The notes below the pieces were generated by a model that worked only from the letters and a program-made list of their open reading frames with translations, was not told the DNA's origin and searched no databases. From Gnetum montanum (Eukaryota > Streptophyta > Gnetopsida > Gnetales > Gnetaceae), in NCBI GenBank assembly GCA_015680685.1, contig MNCI01029492.1, forward strand, positions 505,638-569,637: a DNA stretch of 64,000 bases, given 5' to 3'. Of this stretch, positions 34,033-44,802 are shown in pieces. Made by a program: the position numbers and the translations under genes. Position 1 is the first letter of the stretch. The number at the start of each line of letters is the position of its first letter.

Positions 34033-35544
34033 ACCTGTGCTTGATTTAAACACTTTCCCAAGTTTTTAGGAGGCTATGATTCAGATCCACAACAACATTT
34101 ACAAGCCTTCTACAATGCCTGTACATGGAACAACATTGATAATGGATGGTAAAAACTTAAGCTCTTTCCTTTGACACTCGTTGGACAAGAAAAAGTATGG
34201 TATAGGTCATTAAAACCAAAATCAATTCGATGTTGGCCAACAATGGTAGAACTTTTCAATGGAAGATATAAAACCTATGCGAGAGTGTTAGCCTTGAGGA
34301 GACAAATCCAAGAATGGAAACAAGCGCAACATGAACCCTTAGACATGGCCTTAGAAAGATATTATGCACTGTTAAACAACTGCCTAGGCCATGGGTTCTC
34401 CAAGGAGAGGCTAATGTACCATATCATAGATGGGCTTCGTAATGAAACAAGGGAGACCCTCAGGATGTATGCCCAAGGTCAACTATATGAGCTACGAACC
34501 CATCAACTCCAAGAGCTTATTAAGAAGATAGCAAAAGAAGAAGGAGAAATAATTAAATGGGAGAATGTTGAAAGTTCTCAACAAGACCAAAATCTTAACT
34601 CAACAAGGGTCCATGATCATGAAGAGGAGAAATCAACTCACTTCGAGGAGGTGGAATCATCTTTGCCAATCCTACAATCACTAGATGAAATTAAGGCAAA
34701 GATTAATAAGATGACGGACTAGGTATATGAAAGATATGGAGAATATGCCAACATTATTAGAGGAAAAACTATGCCAAATCGAGAAACAGGACAAGACACC
34801 ATGCGACAATTAGAAAGAACGGCAGAAGAGAATAGGGATAAGAACTCAATTGTCAATCATACGTATCAATGTAATATTTGCTTGTACAATCACCCCAAAG
34901 GTCAATGTCCAATCTTGTCACATTTACATGAGCATTGGGAAGGAATGTTACATCCAGAGTTCGTACAAAAATACTATGTCCAACCACAGTGGAAAAAACC
35001 TCAGTCATGGGGTAGGCCACCACCAACTGGACCATACCCTTCATATGTCGCAGCACCAAATGCTTATTATGTTCAACACCCTATTTCTCCAATGGGATCA
35101 ACATCCTCTACCTCACCTCATCGCTATCATTCTCCTGAGTACTATCCATCCATGTCCTCTCCAACAAGATCACCACCTCATGTGCCTTACACTTCTCCTC
35201 AACCTCAATATTCTCGTACTTCACCCCCTTCTACATCACCGCCAATCATGCTAGAATATTTTTCACCATAGCACCAACCCGCAAATGTTACTTGTGTTGC
35301 TACTGTCAATAGCAGTGGAGGTCCTTCACAACATTGAAGGTATCCCTTCTTCAGANCAACTCCTTATAAATTAACCACATCTTATAACTTGCCCCACGAT
35401 GTCAACTCTCATCAAGTGTGTGAACCCCAAGGGGGTGAGTATGACCGGGTCCCAATATTTTCAACATGCAAGGATCCCCACCTTCCATTTATTAATTCTA
35501 GCCATGCTCAACTGTTTAGTTATGGGGGCTATCCTCCATTCTAA
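34033..35544 (+). pseudogene. 5'-truncated gag of E, nearly open
   Basis: It begins in the Gag domain (FPKFLGGYDSDPQQHLQAF) and reads on with WYRSLKPKS, HEPLDMALERYYALL and IIDGLRNETRETLRMYAQ. Stops are few: one near 34150, and TAG at 34720 after KINKMTD. A zinc knuckle CNICLYNHPKGQC is at about 34868-34906 and a Pro/Ser/Tyr-rich tail follows. Another stop is near 35271, and the frame closes with HAQLFSYGGYPPF and TAA at 35542. The gag of G has the same C-terminus and stop. No protease or pol follows, so family C encodes Gag only and must borrow enzymes. Base 35356 is an N. Confidence 0.8.
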
Positions 35545-36849
35545 CATCACAGAATTAATAAATATTTTTCTATTTCTTTAATTTTTCAACTTTTTGTTTT
35601 CTAGTTTTTCACCTTTTAATTTATTGTTTTATCTTTTTTGTCTTTTTATCTTTTTATGAGTAATCTCATCCATGAATAAAACACTTATGTGACTCGTTAG
35701 TTGAGGTGTGTTCTATGTTATCGAGTCTCCACGATCAATTATTTGGACAGTGAGCCCATTACACCCACTCATCCATTCTACAAATAAGAGGTTCTGTTCG
35801 AGGGTACAGTGATATTCCTGACATTCTTGAAACTTAAAATTAATTTTGTGTTTATTGTAGCCAGAATGAAGAAGGATGGACCAAGAGGGAATGATTAGGG
35901 TGTGACATCAAGGGGACTTGCGGATTCTCTTTGGTGATGTCTGTGGGAGTTATCATGCAACGTGGTTGTACTAAGATCCTTGTAGAATGGGAGTAAGAGT
36001 AATCAAAAGGGCACTAAAAAATCAAATACTGTTCTAGGGGGTCCCACTGGAAAGACATGCACCCATGCCTGAAGGTTGGTGATTTCTCTGGATTCAATGA
36101 AGTCAAAAAAAAAGAGAAGAAAGAGAAAAAGAAAAGACAAGAAAAGTGTCACAAAACAAAAATCACTCCTTCCTTGAACAAAACACCAAGTGATCGTACG
36201 TCTTGTTGTTATGGTACTCTCATAGTTGCTTATCATGGGAAGAAATAATGCGATGTCATTGATTAGAGGAATGGACTTGGTCCTGGTCTTGGAACGACGG
36301 GGTAATGACACCTTAATCATGCTTTACACGTAGGATTCATTGTGCCCTAAGTCAGTTACCTCACGTCCCAATCTCTGCAATCCCTTCTCCAATTCATTCC
36401 ATCTTGCTGTTCATGTATTTGTGACTCGTGTCTTGTATAGCATTGAATTCCTACCTCATCATCAGTGGTATTAACATGTGTGTGTTTTGTTGCATTGGTA
36501 TAGATTACATTTAACCCTTCTAATGCCTACGGACATCTTAATGTGTGGTTACACAAGGGCATATAGGTTGGAACCTACTTTTTGGAGGATCCACTTGTGT
36601 GACTTTTGTAATTTGTACTTGTTGCACACCACCACATCATTTTATACCCTCCGAGTATTCCATTGCCAAATCTATTCTTGCCTTTATCATTATTTTATCA
36701 AACGTTCCTCAAAATTGGGCCCGACATTAAACTTTTAAGGCAACTTCCTTGAAAAATCTCTAACTTTAAAATCACACTAAGCAAAGAATTCAACATTTAT
36801 TAAAGGCAATGAGTAAGGTATGAAATCATTGAACTTTTTTTAATAACCT
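35545..36849 (+). other. 3' noncoding region of E
   Basis: T-rich tract 35565-35660, AGGGTGTGACATCAAGGGG near 35898 and GGAACCTACTTTTTGGAGGA near 36570, all shared with G and related to E2, F and B. No coding frame. Confidence 0.6.
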
Positions 36850-36879
36850 TACTAACAATTGATCTTTGTGTGATTATAG
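36850..36879 (+). promoter_or_regulatory. Branch point and splice acceptor before the 3' ORF of E
   Basis: TACTAAC at 36850-36856, a pyrimidine-leaning stretch, then TGATTATAG and directly the ATG at 36880. G has the same TACTAAC/AG/ATG arrangement. Confidence 0.65.
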
Positions 36880-37485
36880 ATGGCCCCTAAAAGAAAACAA
36901 CAAGGAGGACCTTCTCAAGGTGCAACCAAATGACCTGGGGGAGGCAGAGGCTAAGGATCTCGTGTAGAACATGCAGAGCAGAATGCAATCATTCAGCATC
37001 CATCATAAAAATCTTGTTACTGCATAATCTATCCAAGAAAAGGGAGGAGAGGTTAGGGCCTGAGCCTATGAAGAGGAATGACGACTATTTGCGGCATGGC
37101 ATGTCAAGGCCAATCGAGTGTTCCTGTAGCTGCCGTGTCCATGAAAAGTGCTGACTCCATCAAACATTGGAACATTAGCATGGATGGCTCATAATCCTCA
37201 AATAGAAGAGGAGAAATGTTAGGTGCTTCTTCAATAGTATTAATCTCAGAAGCCTGATGCACAGGATAAAGGAAAGGCACCCATGGAGATGCCACCACCA
37301 TCGGGAACCCCATGAGTTCCACAAGTTTTGTCTTTTGTGTCTGTTTCCAAATTTTGTTTAATTTTTCACTGTGGCATGAATAAATTTCTAGTTAGTTAAT
37401 AATCCCATACCTATCCATTGTGTATTCAATTGAGCTTGTTCCTCACTTTGACTCAAGGACGAGTTTTTACTTAGTCATGGGGGTA
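36880..37485 (+). pseudogene. 3' ORF of E, truncated, plus 3' end
   Basis: It starts MAPKRKQQGGPSQGATK, then a stop and an internal deletion near 37045. The tail resembles the C-terminal part of G's 3' ORF (GTHGDATTIGNP). Polypurine tract GTCATGGGGGTA abuts the LTR at 37486. Conserved basic start, unknown function. Confidence 0.55.
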
Positions 37486-38319
37486 TGATGAAGTGTCAGT
37501 AAGTCGATGCGTTGACGCAGCCTTCCTGCATCGACGGGGCCCCGTTTACGCAGCCACCTATCCCGACCTATAAATAAGAGGGCCCTCCACCTCATTTAGA
37601 AATCCTTTTGTCATTTGTAGCTAAACTCTTTCAGTTTGTTTCCATAGGAGTTAGAATATTTTCTAGTGCATGCCTACAGTGTGATGCTTGTAATTGTACA
37701 TAACCTTTATTCAAGTGTGACGTACTTGGACGTGCACATGACCAAAAATAAAGATCGAGATTACTTCATCATTGCAGCATTCACTTAGTTTTAATTGTTT
37801 AATTGTTATTGTTAATTATTTTGGTTATTTATTGCTTTCTTAGTTAATATTTATTTATCATCATTTACTATTCCTGTTGTTAAATGCAGAATGAGTACGA
37901 CTTAATCACGAGCATTTAAGTGTGACTACTTGGTAACCCAGCAGCGTACCTAGGATCTACGCTTGGTAATCCCAGTAGTAGTCGTGCACAAGGTCCAAGA
38001 TGTGTACAGATGATTAAGGAATGGATGCTCATTGCACTTAGGTTAGCTTAGACTTCATTTCCTATTACTCATTAGTTTAATTAATATTATTCTCCATTGT
38101 CTCTAGGAGTAGCAGTAGTTTAGGATCACATCATACGCCTCACTTTGGACTAAACCATACGTGACAAAGCAAATACTAGTCCAAGTGGGAAGATAGCGAA
38201 TTGCGATCAACGTGTAACTATCTAGATACCACAACTAGCCTGTCTACAGAGTTCGACCAGATCGTGCGTGAACACTCGTATTCATATGGTTGAGTGTAGG
38301 GGTACCTCGCCACTCATTA
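37486..38319 (+). repeat. Right LTR of E (family C)
   Basis: 834 bp, TGATGA...TCATTA. TATA box TATAAATA at 37569-37576. U3 (37500-37560) has GTCGATGC/GCATCGAC dyads and GGGGCCCC in place of GATATC dyads, like B. R block GTTAGAATATTTTC near 37650. Confidence 0.85.
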
Positions 38320-40320
38320 GCTTGCATATCTCAAGGTAAGACAAATTCTCTAAAGCTATTCTTGGGGATTTGTGAGACCATGGTTGGTATCTTTAGAGGA
38401 TGTAATGGTTGAGTAAATGGAATATCTCTTGGGAGGATGTGTAGCAAAATCTAAAGCATATTTGCTGACTAGTCAAGAAAAGGTTTTTAACTTAGATGTG
38501 GTCTAATGTGGAAGACAAGAGACAATTTTATTTATACCATATTAGATTTAATAAGCTAGATGTAGGACCTCACTATATATCAACTAGTATTCCCATCAAG
38601 TATCAAAATGCTTTTAGCAAACTTCACTTACTTTTCCATCATCTTAGAATTGAAAGTAGAAGATGGATTTAAATCTCCCAAAGAGTACATTTGTACGTTG
38701 TGCAAATCAAGAGCCTTGAAGATAACTTGCATATGTTTGTGTGTGTGTGTGTGTGTGTATGTGCACTATAACTACATATTTGAGACAACGTTATAATGTT
38801 ATAGTAAAAAGCTTGCATGATTTATTTTTTATGCCCCTTAGTGGTGCTTGGTCAATTTGTAGAGTCTATTTTTATTTTCCATGAAAATGTAATATCTGTT
38901 CAATAGAGCCTATAAAAGCTTCATTATCATTTTCATTTTTGTTATTCTCTCAAATCTTTACCATTGGAAAGGATATATACCATGATGATTTAATACAATT
39001 TGGTTGGTTTAGTAAATGTAATAAGGGGTTTCGCACAACAAGACATCACCTACTTGGTCTTAGTCTTAGCCAGTCTTCTAACCTTCTTCTACTACTAGCT
39101 TATATATATATATATATCTCTATGAATTGGCCAAGATGATTTTCAAGAAGATGATGTTAACCAAGCCTAACTACTGGATGAGGAAACAAGAAAGATAAAA
39201 ATGAAATCACTGATCCATCTTCTGTTTCTCTACCCATTTCCCAATTTAGTTATACTGTCTTGGTCAAGTTTGTTTTGTTTTTGTTTGTTCATGGTGTTTT
39301 TGAAACATAAATCTCTTGCATAAGTAATAGCTCAAAAACACCATGAACAAACAAAGACAGAACAAACTTGACCAAGAGGCTAGGAGTAGAATTTAATTAT
39401 TTTTTTCAAATTTTTAAAGTTATCAATTATGATTATAAAAATCATTATTATAAAAGTTAAGTTGTGAAAATATTTTTGAAAGTGTTAAAGTTATCAATTA
39501 TCATTAGAAAGGACAATGTTATAAATGTTTAAATTGTTAAAATATTATTTGAACTATTTCAATAATATCACTATTTGCATACCAAGTAATATATATGGAA
39601 TAATCCAATCATTTAGGTAGATATGGAATAATTCAATCAATGTGTGATTGCACCTCTTTATTTGGTGTTGAATAATACTGTATAGCATAGCATATTATTA
39701 TGTTATTAATTATTTTTTAGGATTGACATAAACCACCTATCCACCACCTAATTATATATATATATAGTGTGTGTGTGTTAAGTGATTAGCTCACTATTTT
39801 GTTAAGCATGAGGTTGTTAGTTCAAGTCATAGTTGAAACATCATTATATTCATGTATAATTCTTTTAATGTATCATGTTAGCTAGAAATCTTAAGGTGTA
39901 TTTATCATCATTTTTTGAAGTTCCAACATCCCCTTTAATATCATATACAAGTAAATCCTTTTTAATCTTGGAATATCATGTTTTTTAATGATTGTTATAT
40001 GAGGAATGTGAATTGAACCTACTACCTCCACAATCTTTGCATTTTCGTGAAGATGGATCATCAGCTAGAACCTTAGTGGTCACCCTGCTAAAAAAGTTCC
40101 AAAAATAAGCAAAAGCCCAGCCGTTACATATGTTTTAGGCTTTTAGTAAATATGAAAATAGAAGTGTTCAGCAAACCTAGCGTGAAATGCGACACAATAT
40201 CCGTTCCAAAGGTAACTCCGAAACACAAACTCTATCTGGAATGCTTTATAAGCGACGCTCTTAAAATAATCTGGGCAGTTATGTTTGGATTGCCACCTGC
40301 CAACTCCATCCATTGGTATT
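38320..40320. other. Intergenic DNA with simple repeats
   Basis: (GT)n at about 38739-38758, (TA)n near 39099-39116, (TA)n then (GT)n near 39753-39778, an imperfect 65-70-bp tandem pair AAAGTTATCAATTAT at 39415 and 39485, and the hairpin listed separately. 38320-38570 may be LINE sequence continued from 32701, but I could not confirm it. Confidence 0.5.
39259..39376. repeat. Near-perfect 118-nt hairpin
   Basis: Arms 39259-39303 and 39332-39376 are 45 bp each with two mismatches, separated by a 28-nt loop. The arms contain GTTTGTTCATGGTGTTTTTGA and its complement. No target duplication is visible. It could be a small MITE, a foldback duplication or a young small-RNA hairpin. Confidence 0.85.
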
Positions 40321-40400
40321 TTGGGAAACAGCAAAACAACGTTAAACTAATGATGGAACGTTGGGAAACAGCAAAACAACGTTAAACTAATGATGGAACG
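40321..40400. repeat. Perfect 40-bp tandem duplication upstream of the permease
   Basis: 40321-40360 and 40361-40400 are identical, each starting TTGGGAAACAGC and ending GATGGAACG. About 0.77 kb upstream of the gene's start codon and just upstream of the TATATAAG at 40505. Confidence 0.95.
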
Positions 40401-41164
40401 ATGATAACATATGGATGCTAGTTTTGCCATCACGTTAAGGTTGAGGGCAAATTCCTGTCATGCCTACGTTAAAATAATTTTGGCATTTATCTAAATCCTG
40501 CCATTATATAAGGAGGCTCAGGCTGTCCGGGGGTTCCCCATTTGGGAGGCTTCCTAAAGAACTTGCAGCTGTCGGGAAATCAAATTAGACTGTTCCCGTT
40601 AAATAATCAAAGAAGAAAACGTTTTCCTGTTTTTGTAATTCGCAGCTGGCCGGATAAGCAAAAAACAAAAGATTTTTCGGTTTTGTAACTGACCGCAGCT
40701 GACCCAAAACGAAATTAGAATTTTTGGTTTTGTTTTCGTGCCGACAAAATTGGTCGGCCCTCACCCAGCATCGGGCCAGATGGGTTGGCCTCCCGGCCAA
40801 AATGAAAAGTACGTGAACATATATAGACTGATAGACATATATGCTAATTGCAGGAAACATCCTGTAAACAGCTTGAACATACATTGGCAAATGGTCAAAA
40901 TGACATGAAATCTAAGCTAGTGGAGCTAGGCAATTATGACATTCTGTGACTCCCATGAAAAACGTGGCAATGTTGCAGAGCTGTTCATCGACAGGCGTCT
41001 GTTCGTAATTATAAGACGTTTCAAAGCTGAGCAGCCAGTAGATACCAATTCACCAAATTCTCTGAGGAGGTATCTTTGTTGATTGTCCAAAATTCGACCA
41101 AGTTTCAGTACACACTATTGCATCCCCGTTGATGCAAGGAAACCAAAGTCACAGCAGAACAACG
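40401..41164 (+). promoter_or_regulatory. Putative promoter and 5' UTR of the purine permease
   Basis: Two TATA-like sites, TATATAAG at 40505-40512 and TATATAG at 40820-40826, about 650 and 340 bases before the proposed ATG. The sequence is less AT-rich than its surroundings. I cannot tell which is used. Confidence 0.4.
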
Positions 41165-42386
41165 ATGATCGGTAAAAACTTTGCAGTTTTTTCTTTTTTG
41201 AAACGGTTTTAATTTTGTGTTTGTTGATGATTACTTTGCGGCAATCTACTGACCGGATGAATGCTGCTTCGCTTCAGTTGCAGAAGGTCAAGAAACCGTT
41301 CATTCAAAACGAGGCAGAATCATGCAGATCAAGGTGCTGTTGATGAAGAAGAAGAAGACATATTGGGCGCTTGTGACATTCAACATTTTGGCGGCCTTGG
41401 TGGGTCAATCTGCTGCAAATCTTCTGAACAGGTACTACTTTGATTATGGTGGCCAAAGCAGGTGGATTTCCACACTGTTTCCAGTGGCAGGATGGCCAAT
41501 TCTTCTGCTACCCCTGCTTTTCTATCGGAGAAATGAATCATCCAAAATAACCTCTTTTAACATCAAAATCGTGCCCATATACATAGCCTTGGGAGTCGTG
41601 TTTTGTGGGAGTAATCTTCTTTACTCATGGGGGGTCTCCTACATGCCTGTTTCTACCTATTCTATCCTCTGTTCCTCCCAATTAGCTTTCAACGCATTGT
41701 TTTCCTATTTCCTGAACAAGCAGAAGATCACCTTCTACATAATGAATTCAATTGTACTGTTAACGCTGGGTAGTGTTCTGCTTGGAATATATTCAAATGG
41801 GGACAGACCGGAGGGAGTGAGCAATACCCAATATCTAATAGGGTTCTTTTGCACAATAGGGGCTTCTATGCTCATTGGGCTGCTGCTGCCTGTGACCCAG
41901 CTTGTGTTTAAAAAGATTCTGAAAAAGGAATCATATTCTGTAGTTCTGGAGATGACTCTATGTATGTCAAGTGTGGCTAGTGTGGTTGCCACTATAGGAC
42001 TGATGGCTAGTGGGGATATCCATGATTTCAGAAAGGAAGCTGAGAGCTTCAGGGCAGGCAAAATGGCATACTGGATGACACTGTTATGGTCTACAATTTC
42101 ATGGGAAGCTTACAATGTGGGTGCAATAGGACTCACCTTTCAGATGTCTGCACTCTTTTCCAACATGATTAGCACCTTTGGTTTACCAATAGTGCCCCTC
42201 CTTTCCATACCGTTTTTCCATGACAACATGAATGCTTCCAAGATACTTTCAATGCTCATGGCTCTTTGGGGTTTCATTTCTTATGTTTATGGTGATTACG
42301 TTGACAGCAAGTCTCCCACACAAAACTTACCAACAGAACACCAGGACGAATCTACGACAGCTATCCATCCTGCAAGTCTGCCATGA
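41165..42386 (+). CDS. Purine permease (PUP family), intact, probable two-exon gene
   Basis: Plasma-membrane importer family for adenine, cytokinins and other purine-related compounds. The frame from ATG 41322 gives 354 residues to TGA 42384-42386. A better model adds exon 1, ATGATCG at 41165-41171, a GT-AG intron 41172-41283 (112 bp) and exon 2 from 41284, in frame. That gives MIEGQETVHSKRGRI before the downstream Met and 369 residues in all, normal for PUPs. About ten hydrophobic segments are visible. Family motifs are LVGQSAANLLNRYYFDYGG, FPVAGWPILLLPLLFY, SSQLAFNALFSYFLNKQK and the closing WGFISYVYGDY. No stops or frameshifts; the only intact host gene in the window. Substrate cannot be read from sequence. 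The exon 1 assignment is inference from splice signals. Confidence 0.93.
41172..41283 (+). other. Predicted first intron of the permease gene
   Basis: Starts GTAAAAAC, is T-rich (TTTTTTCTTTTTTG) and ends CTTCAGTTGCAG. Removing it joins ATGATCG to AAGGTCAAG in the frame of the permease. A TAG-free path without it does not exist: TGA at 41250 closes the frame upstream of exon 2. Confidence 0.6.
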
Positions 42387-44802
42387 CAGATACTAAATAT
42401 ACTTTGTCACTTTGTTTGATCAGGGGAAACGGACTACACTGCACTTCCAATTAAGCAACAAATTAAGGGTATGACGATGCTAATTTAAGTATGGTTTTAT
42501 GTTAATGTTAAGTATATAGAACTAAGTCAGTCCCGAGTTTTTTTGCCTTGTCTGCAGTTGCATTGCATGTCAGACTTTTTAATATGTCGCCTGTCAGTTC
42601 ATTTTTATTTGCATGATATAGTTGCATGACATGATTCTTCATTTCTGTGTGGCCTGATGAGATAGTAAAAGATGACCTAGAACAATATTTAATTTGTTTA
42701 TGTATGCTACAGGACAGGAGTAGAATGATTAAATCAATGCAATGTGAAAGCGACCTTATAAAAGGCATCATCTTTGTGGATTGGAATGCTAGTGACTTCT
42801 ATACCATGCAAGTCAACTTTTGTGTATTCACCGTCGAATACACAAAAGTGTAAACGATTAAATTATAATTAAGTTTAAACGATTCAATCAATCGTATCAT
42901 CCTCTTTTGCTTATCGGTTGAATAAAGTCTACTTACGTTTAAATGATTAAATCAGTCATCTAACTTCTAACCCAATAAAATGGAATCAACTATAACAATT
43001 ATATTAATGCAATAATTATGCTGTCTTCTTGTTAGCATGTTGCATTGAATCTCCCATGGTAGAAAGGAAAGTTGCATTGAAGTTCCAATAGTAGAAAGGA
43101 AAGATGCTTTGCTCAGTCACTGTGCAAAAAATGCAGTAAACAATGGAAAGATGTTGCCGAGTCAATGTGCAAAAGCACAGTAATTCCTCTTGAGAAAAGC
43201 GTTGAGCTTTTACAATTTATGCATGGAAGCACACAGGTAATGGATAGATGTTATATAGTCATATTATTTTAGATTTTATCTATCGAAAATAATGATCAAT
43301 AAAATGCTATTTTGAAAGGAGAGGATTTTTATATGGGTATGGGAACCCGGAAAAGTCTTACCTATTTGACCAATGTGGTGTTGTGTAAATAATGATCAAT
43401 AAAATGCTATTTTAAAAGGAGAGGATTCTTATGTTATAAAGATAGTTTTTCTTAGTGAAAACAATATGACAAGAGTAAATTATCATTAAATAACTTTAAA
43501 AGAATGTAACATTAAACTTATTTGGGATTGTATAAACCAAAGATGTAGAATTTAAATGCTCTACAGGAATCATATGAAATAGTGTATTGTTGAAACTATA
43601 AATTTAGGAGTAACTCTTTTGTGGGAGAGAACATCTAAAGTAAATTTCATAGTATAATATTCCATAAATAATAAGTTAAAAATATGGATAAAGGAGATTC
43701 TAAACATGAAATAAAACTAACAATCTAATAAGAAAAAGAAAAAGAAAAAAACAAGCTTCAAAATGATAAATATGTAAAATAATGCAAACTTATATTATGC
43801 CTAGATGATATTGTGTAAACTAAAAGTAGCTTTTAAACATGGCTTGAAACTTAGAAACCATGCACATTTAATTAAATATCAAAGAATTTAAGGGAACCAC
43901 AACAACTATCTAAAATAAAGTACAAATAACTGATTTAAAATGAATAAAACTTAGCTTTGTAATGAGCTTCTAAGTTAATTCACCATAAGGATGCCTTCCT
44001 ACTAGAGTTGGCCTACTTGTATCTCTAAAAGATAAACCTCCTTTAGCAAGTCCTTTAGTTGGACCCTTTTTTTTCCCTTGGTGATTTGGCAAAAAATGCC
44101 CAATTGGAATACAATTCCACCTTATGCTCTTTCCCTCTCACCTGGAGTGAATTGAACTGATTAAGGAAAGAAGTAGGAGTATACACAGACAAGGGTATAG
44201 ACTTAGGTAAAGATAAAGTGACTAATGGTTCGAGACTACTCACATTAACATTTTCCAAACAAGAGTTTTGAAATAATTAGGGATTATAGATAAGAAAATT
44301 TAGTTCCTCTAATTTTGGGGGTTTGTAGCTCTCCTAGAAACTCTCCCTTCTTGGTTGACTTGTTCCTCTTGGCTGTCTTTTTAAGATTTTCCTTCTTGAG
44401 GATCCCCTCCCTTTAGGTCTTATTTCACCTTGTTCCTCCCCCAATCTCACTCTCCTCCTCCCTATTTCCTTGAGCAGTTTCTACCTTTTGGAGCTTTCTT
44501 CTTCTAGACTATTTGTGTCCCTACTCCTTTTGGCCGTCTCCATCTTGATTCCTTCACATGCATCAATGACAACAACCATAGTATCAACGTTCCTAAGATA
44601 CGTGAGCTAGAATACAAAGAGTTAATTTGTAATCTCATAATTGAAACTTTAAGGATTTGATAGGAAATCAAAACATCCAAGTACATGTATATGTAATTTC
44701 TATATGTACATGTGCATATTCTATAATCTTAGTACAACTTTGGCTTAAAACTCCACATTTGAAACAAAAATATATATTATAAAATGGAGATATGAAACAA
44801 AT
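42387..44802. other. Intergenic DNA downstream of the permease
   Basis: It holds the hairpin 42816-42849, tandem GGTAGAAAGGAAAG units (43055-43105), a direct repeat of about 43 bp containing AATGATCAATAAAATGC at about 43291 and 43388, and a pyrimidine-rich stretch (44330-44540). Read on the minus strand, that stretch gives Lys/Glu-rich but broken frames that I do not recognise. CAAAT at 44798-44802 is the expected left target copy of F. Confidence 0.5.
42816..42849. repeat. Perfect 14-bp stem hairpin
   Basis: ACTTTTGTGTATTC (42816-42829), loop ACCGTC, and its exact complement 42836-42849. About 430 bases after the permease stop. TTTAAACGATT-like copies surround it (42850-42955), suggesting a small inverted-repeat element. 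Confidence 0.8.

Larger units (their letters stand above)
32702..38319 (+). mobile_element. E: gag-only family C element with inverted LTRs
   Basis: The left LTR (32702-33586) is in minus orientation, the right LTR (37486-38319) in plus. Inside each lies a homologous stretch of 3' internal sequence: 33587-34032 inverted relative to 37046-37485. Between them is a plus-strand gag lacking its start, a 3' noncoding region and the start of a 3' ORF. There is no PBS. The flanks (GTGTT left, GCTTG right) do not match, so no clean target duplication exists. It is a rearranged composite, not a normal insertion. Confidence 0.75.

Noticed and set aside
35356-35356. Ambiguous base N in E gag
   Set aside because: Sequencing or assembly uncertainty, not biology.
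38320-38570. Continuation of the LINE after element E
   Set aside because: Some resemblance (a KAYLLTSQEKVF frame) but no diagnostic motif and no target duplication linking 32701 to 38320; left undecided.
41735-42061. 108-codon minus-strand frame
   Set aside because: Antisense shadow of the purine permease, which has clear family motifs.
44330-44540. Pyrimidine-rich stretch as coding for a charged protein on the minus strand
   Set aside because: Frames are broken by stops and show no recognisable motif.
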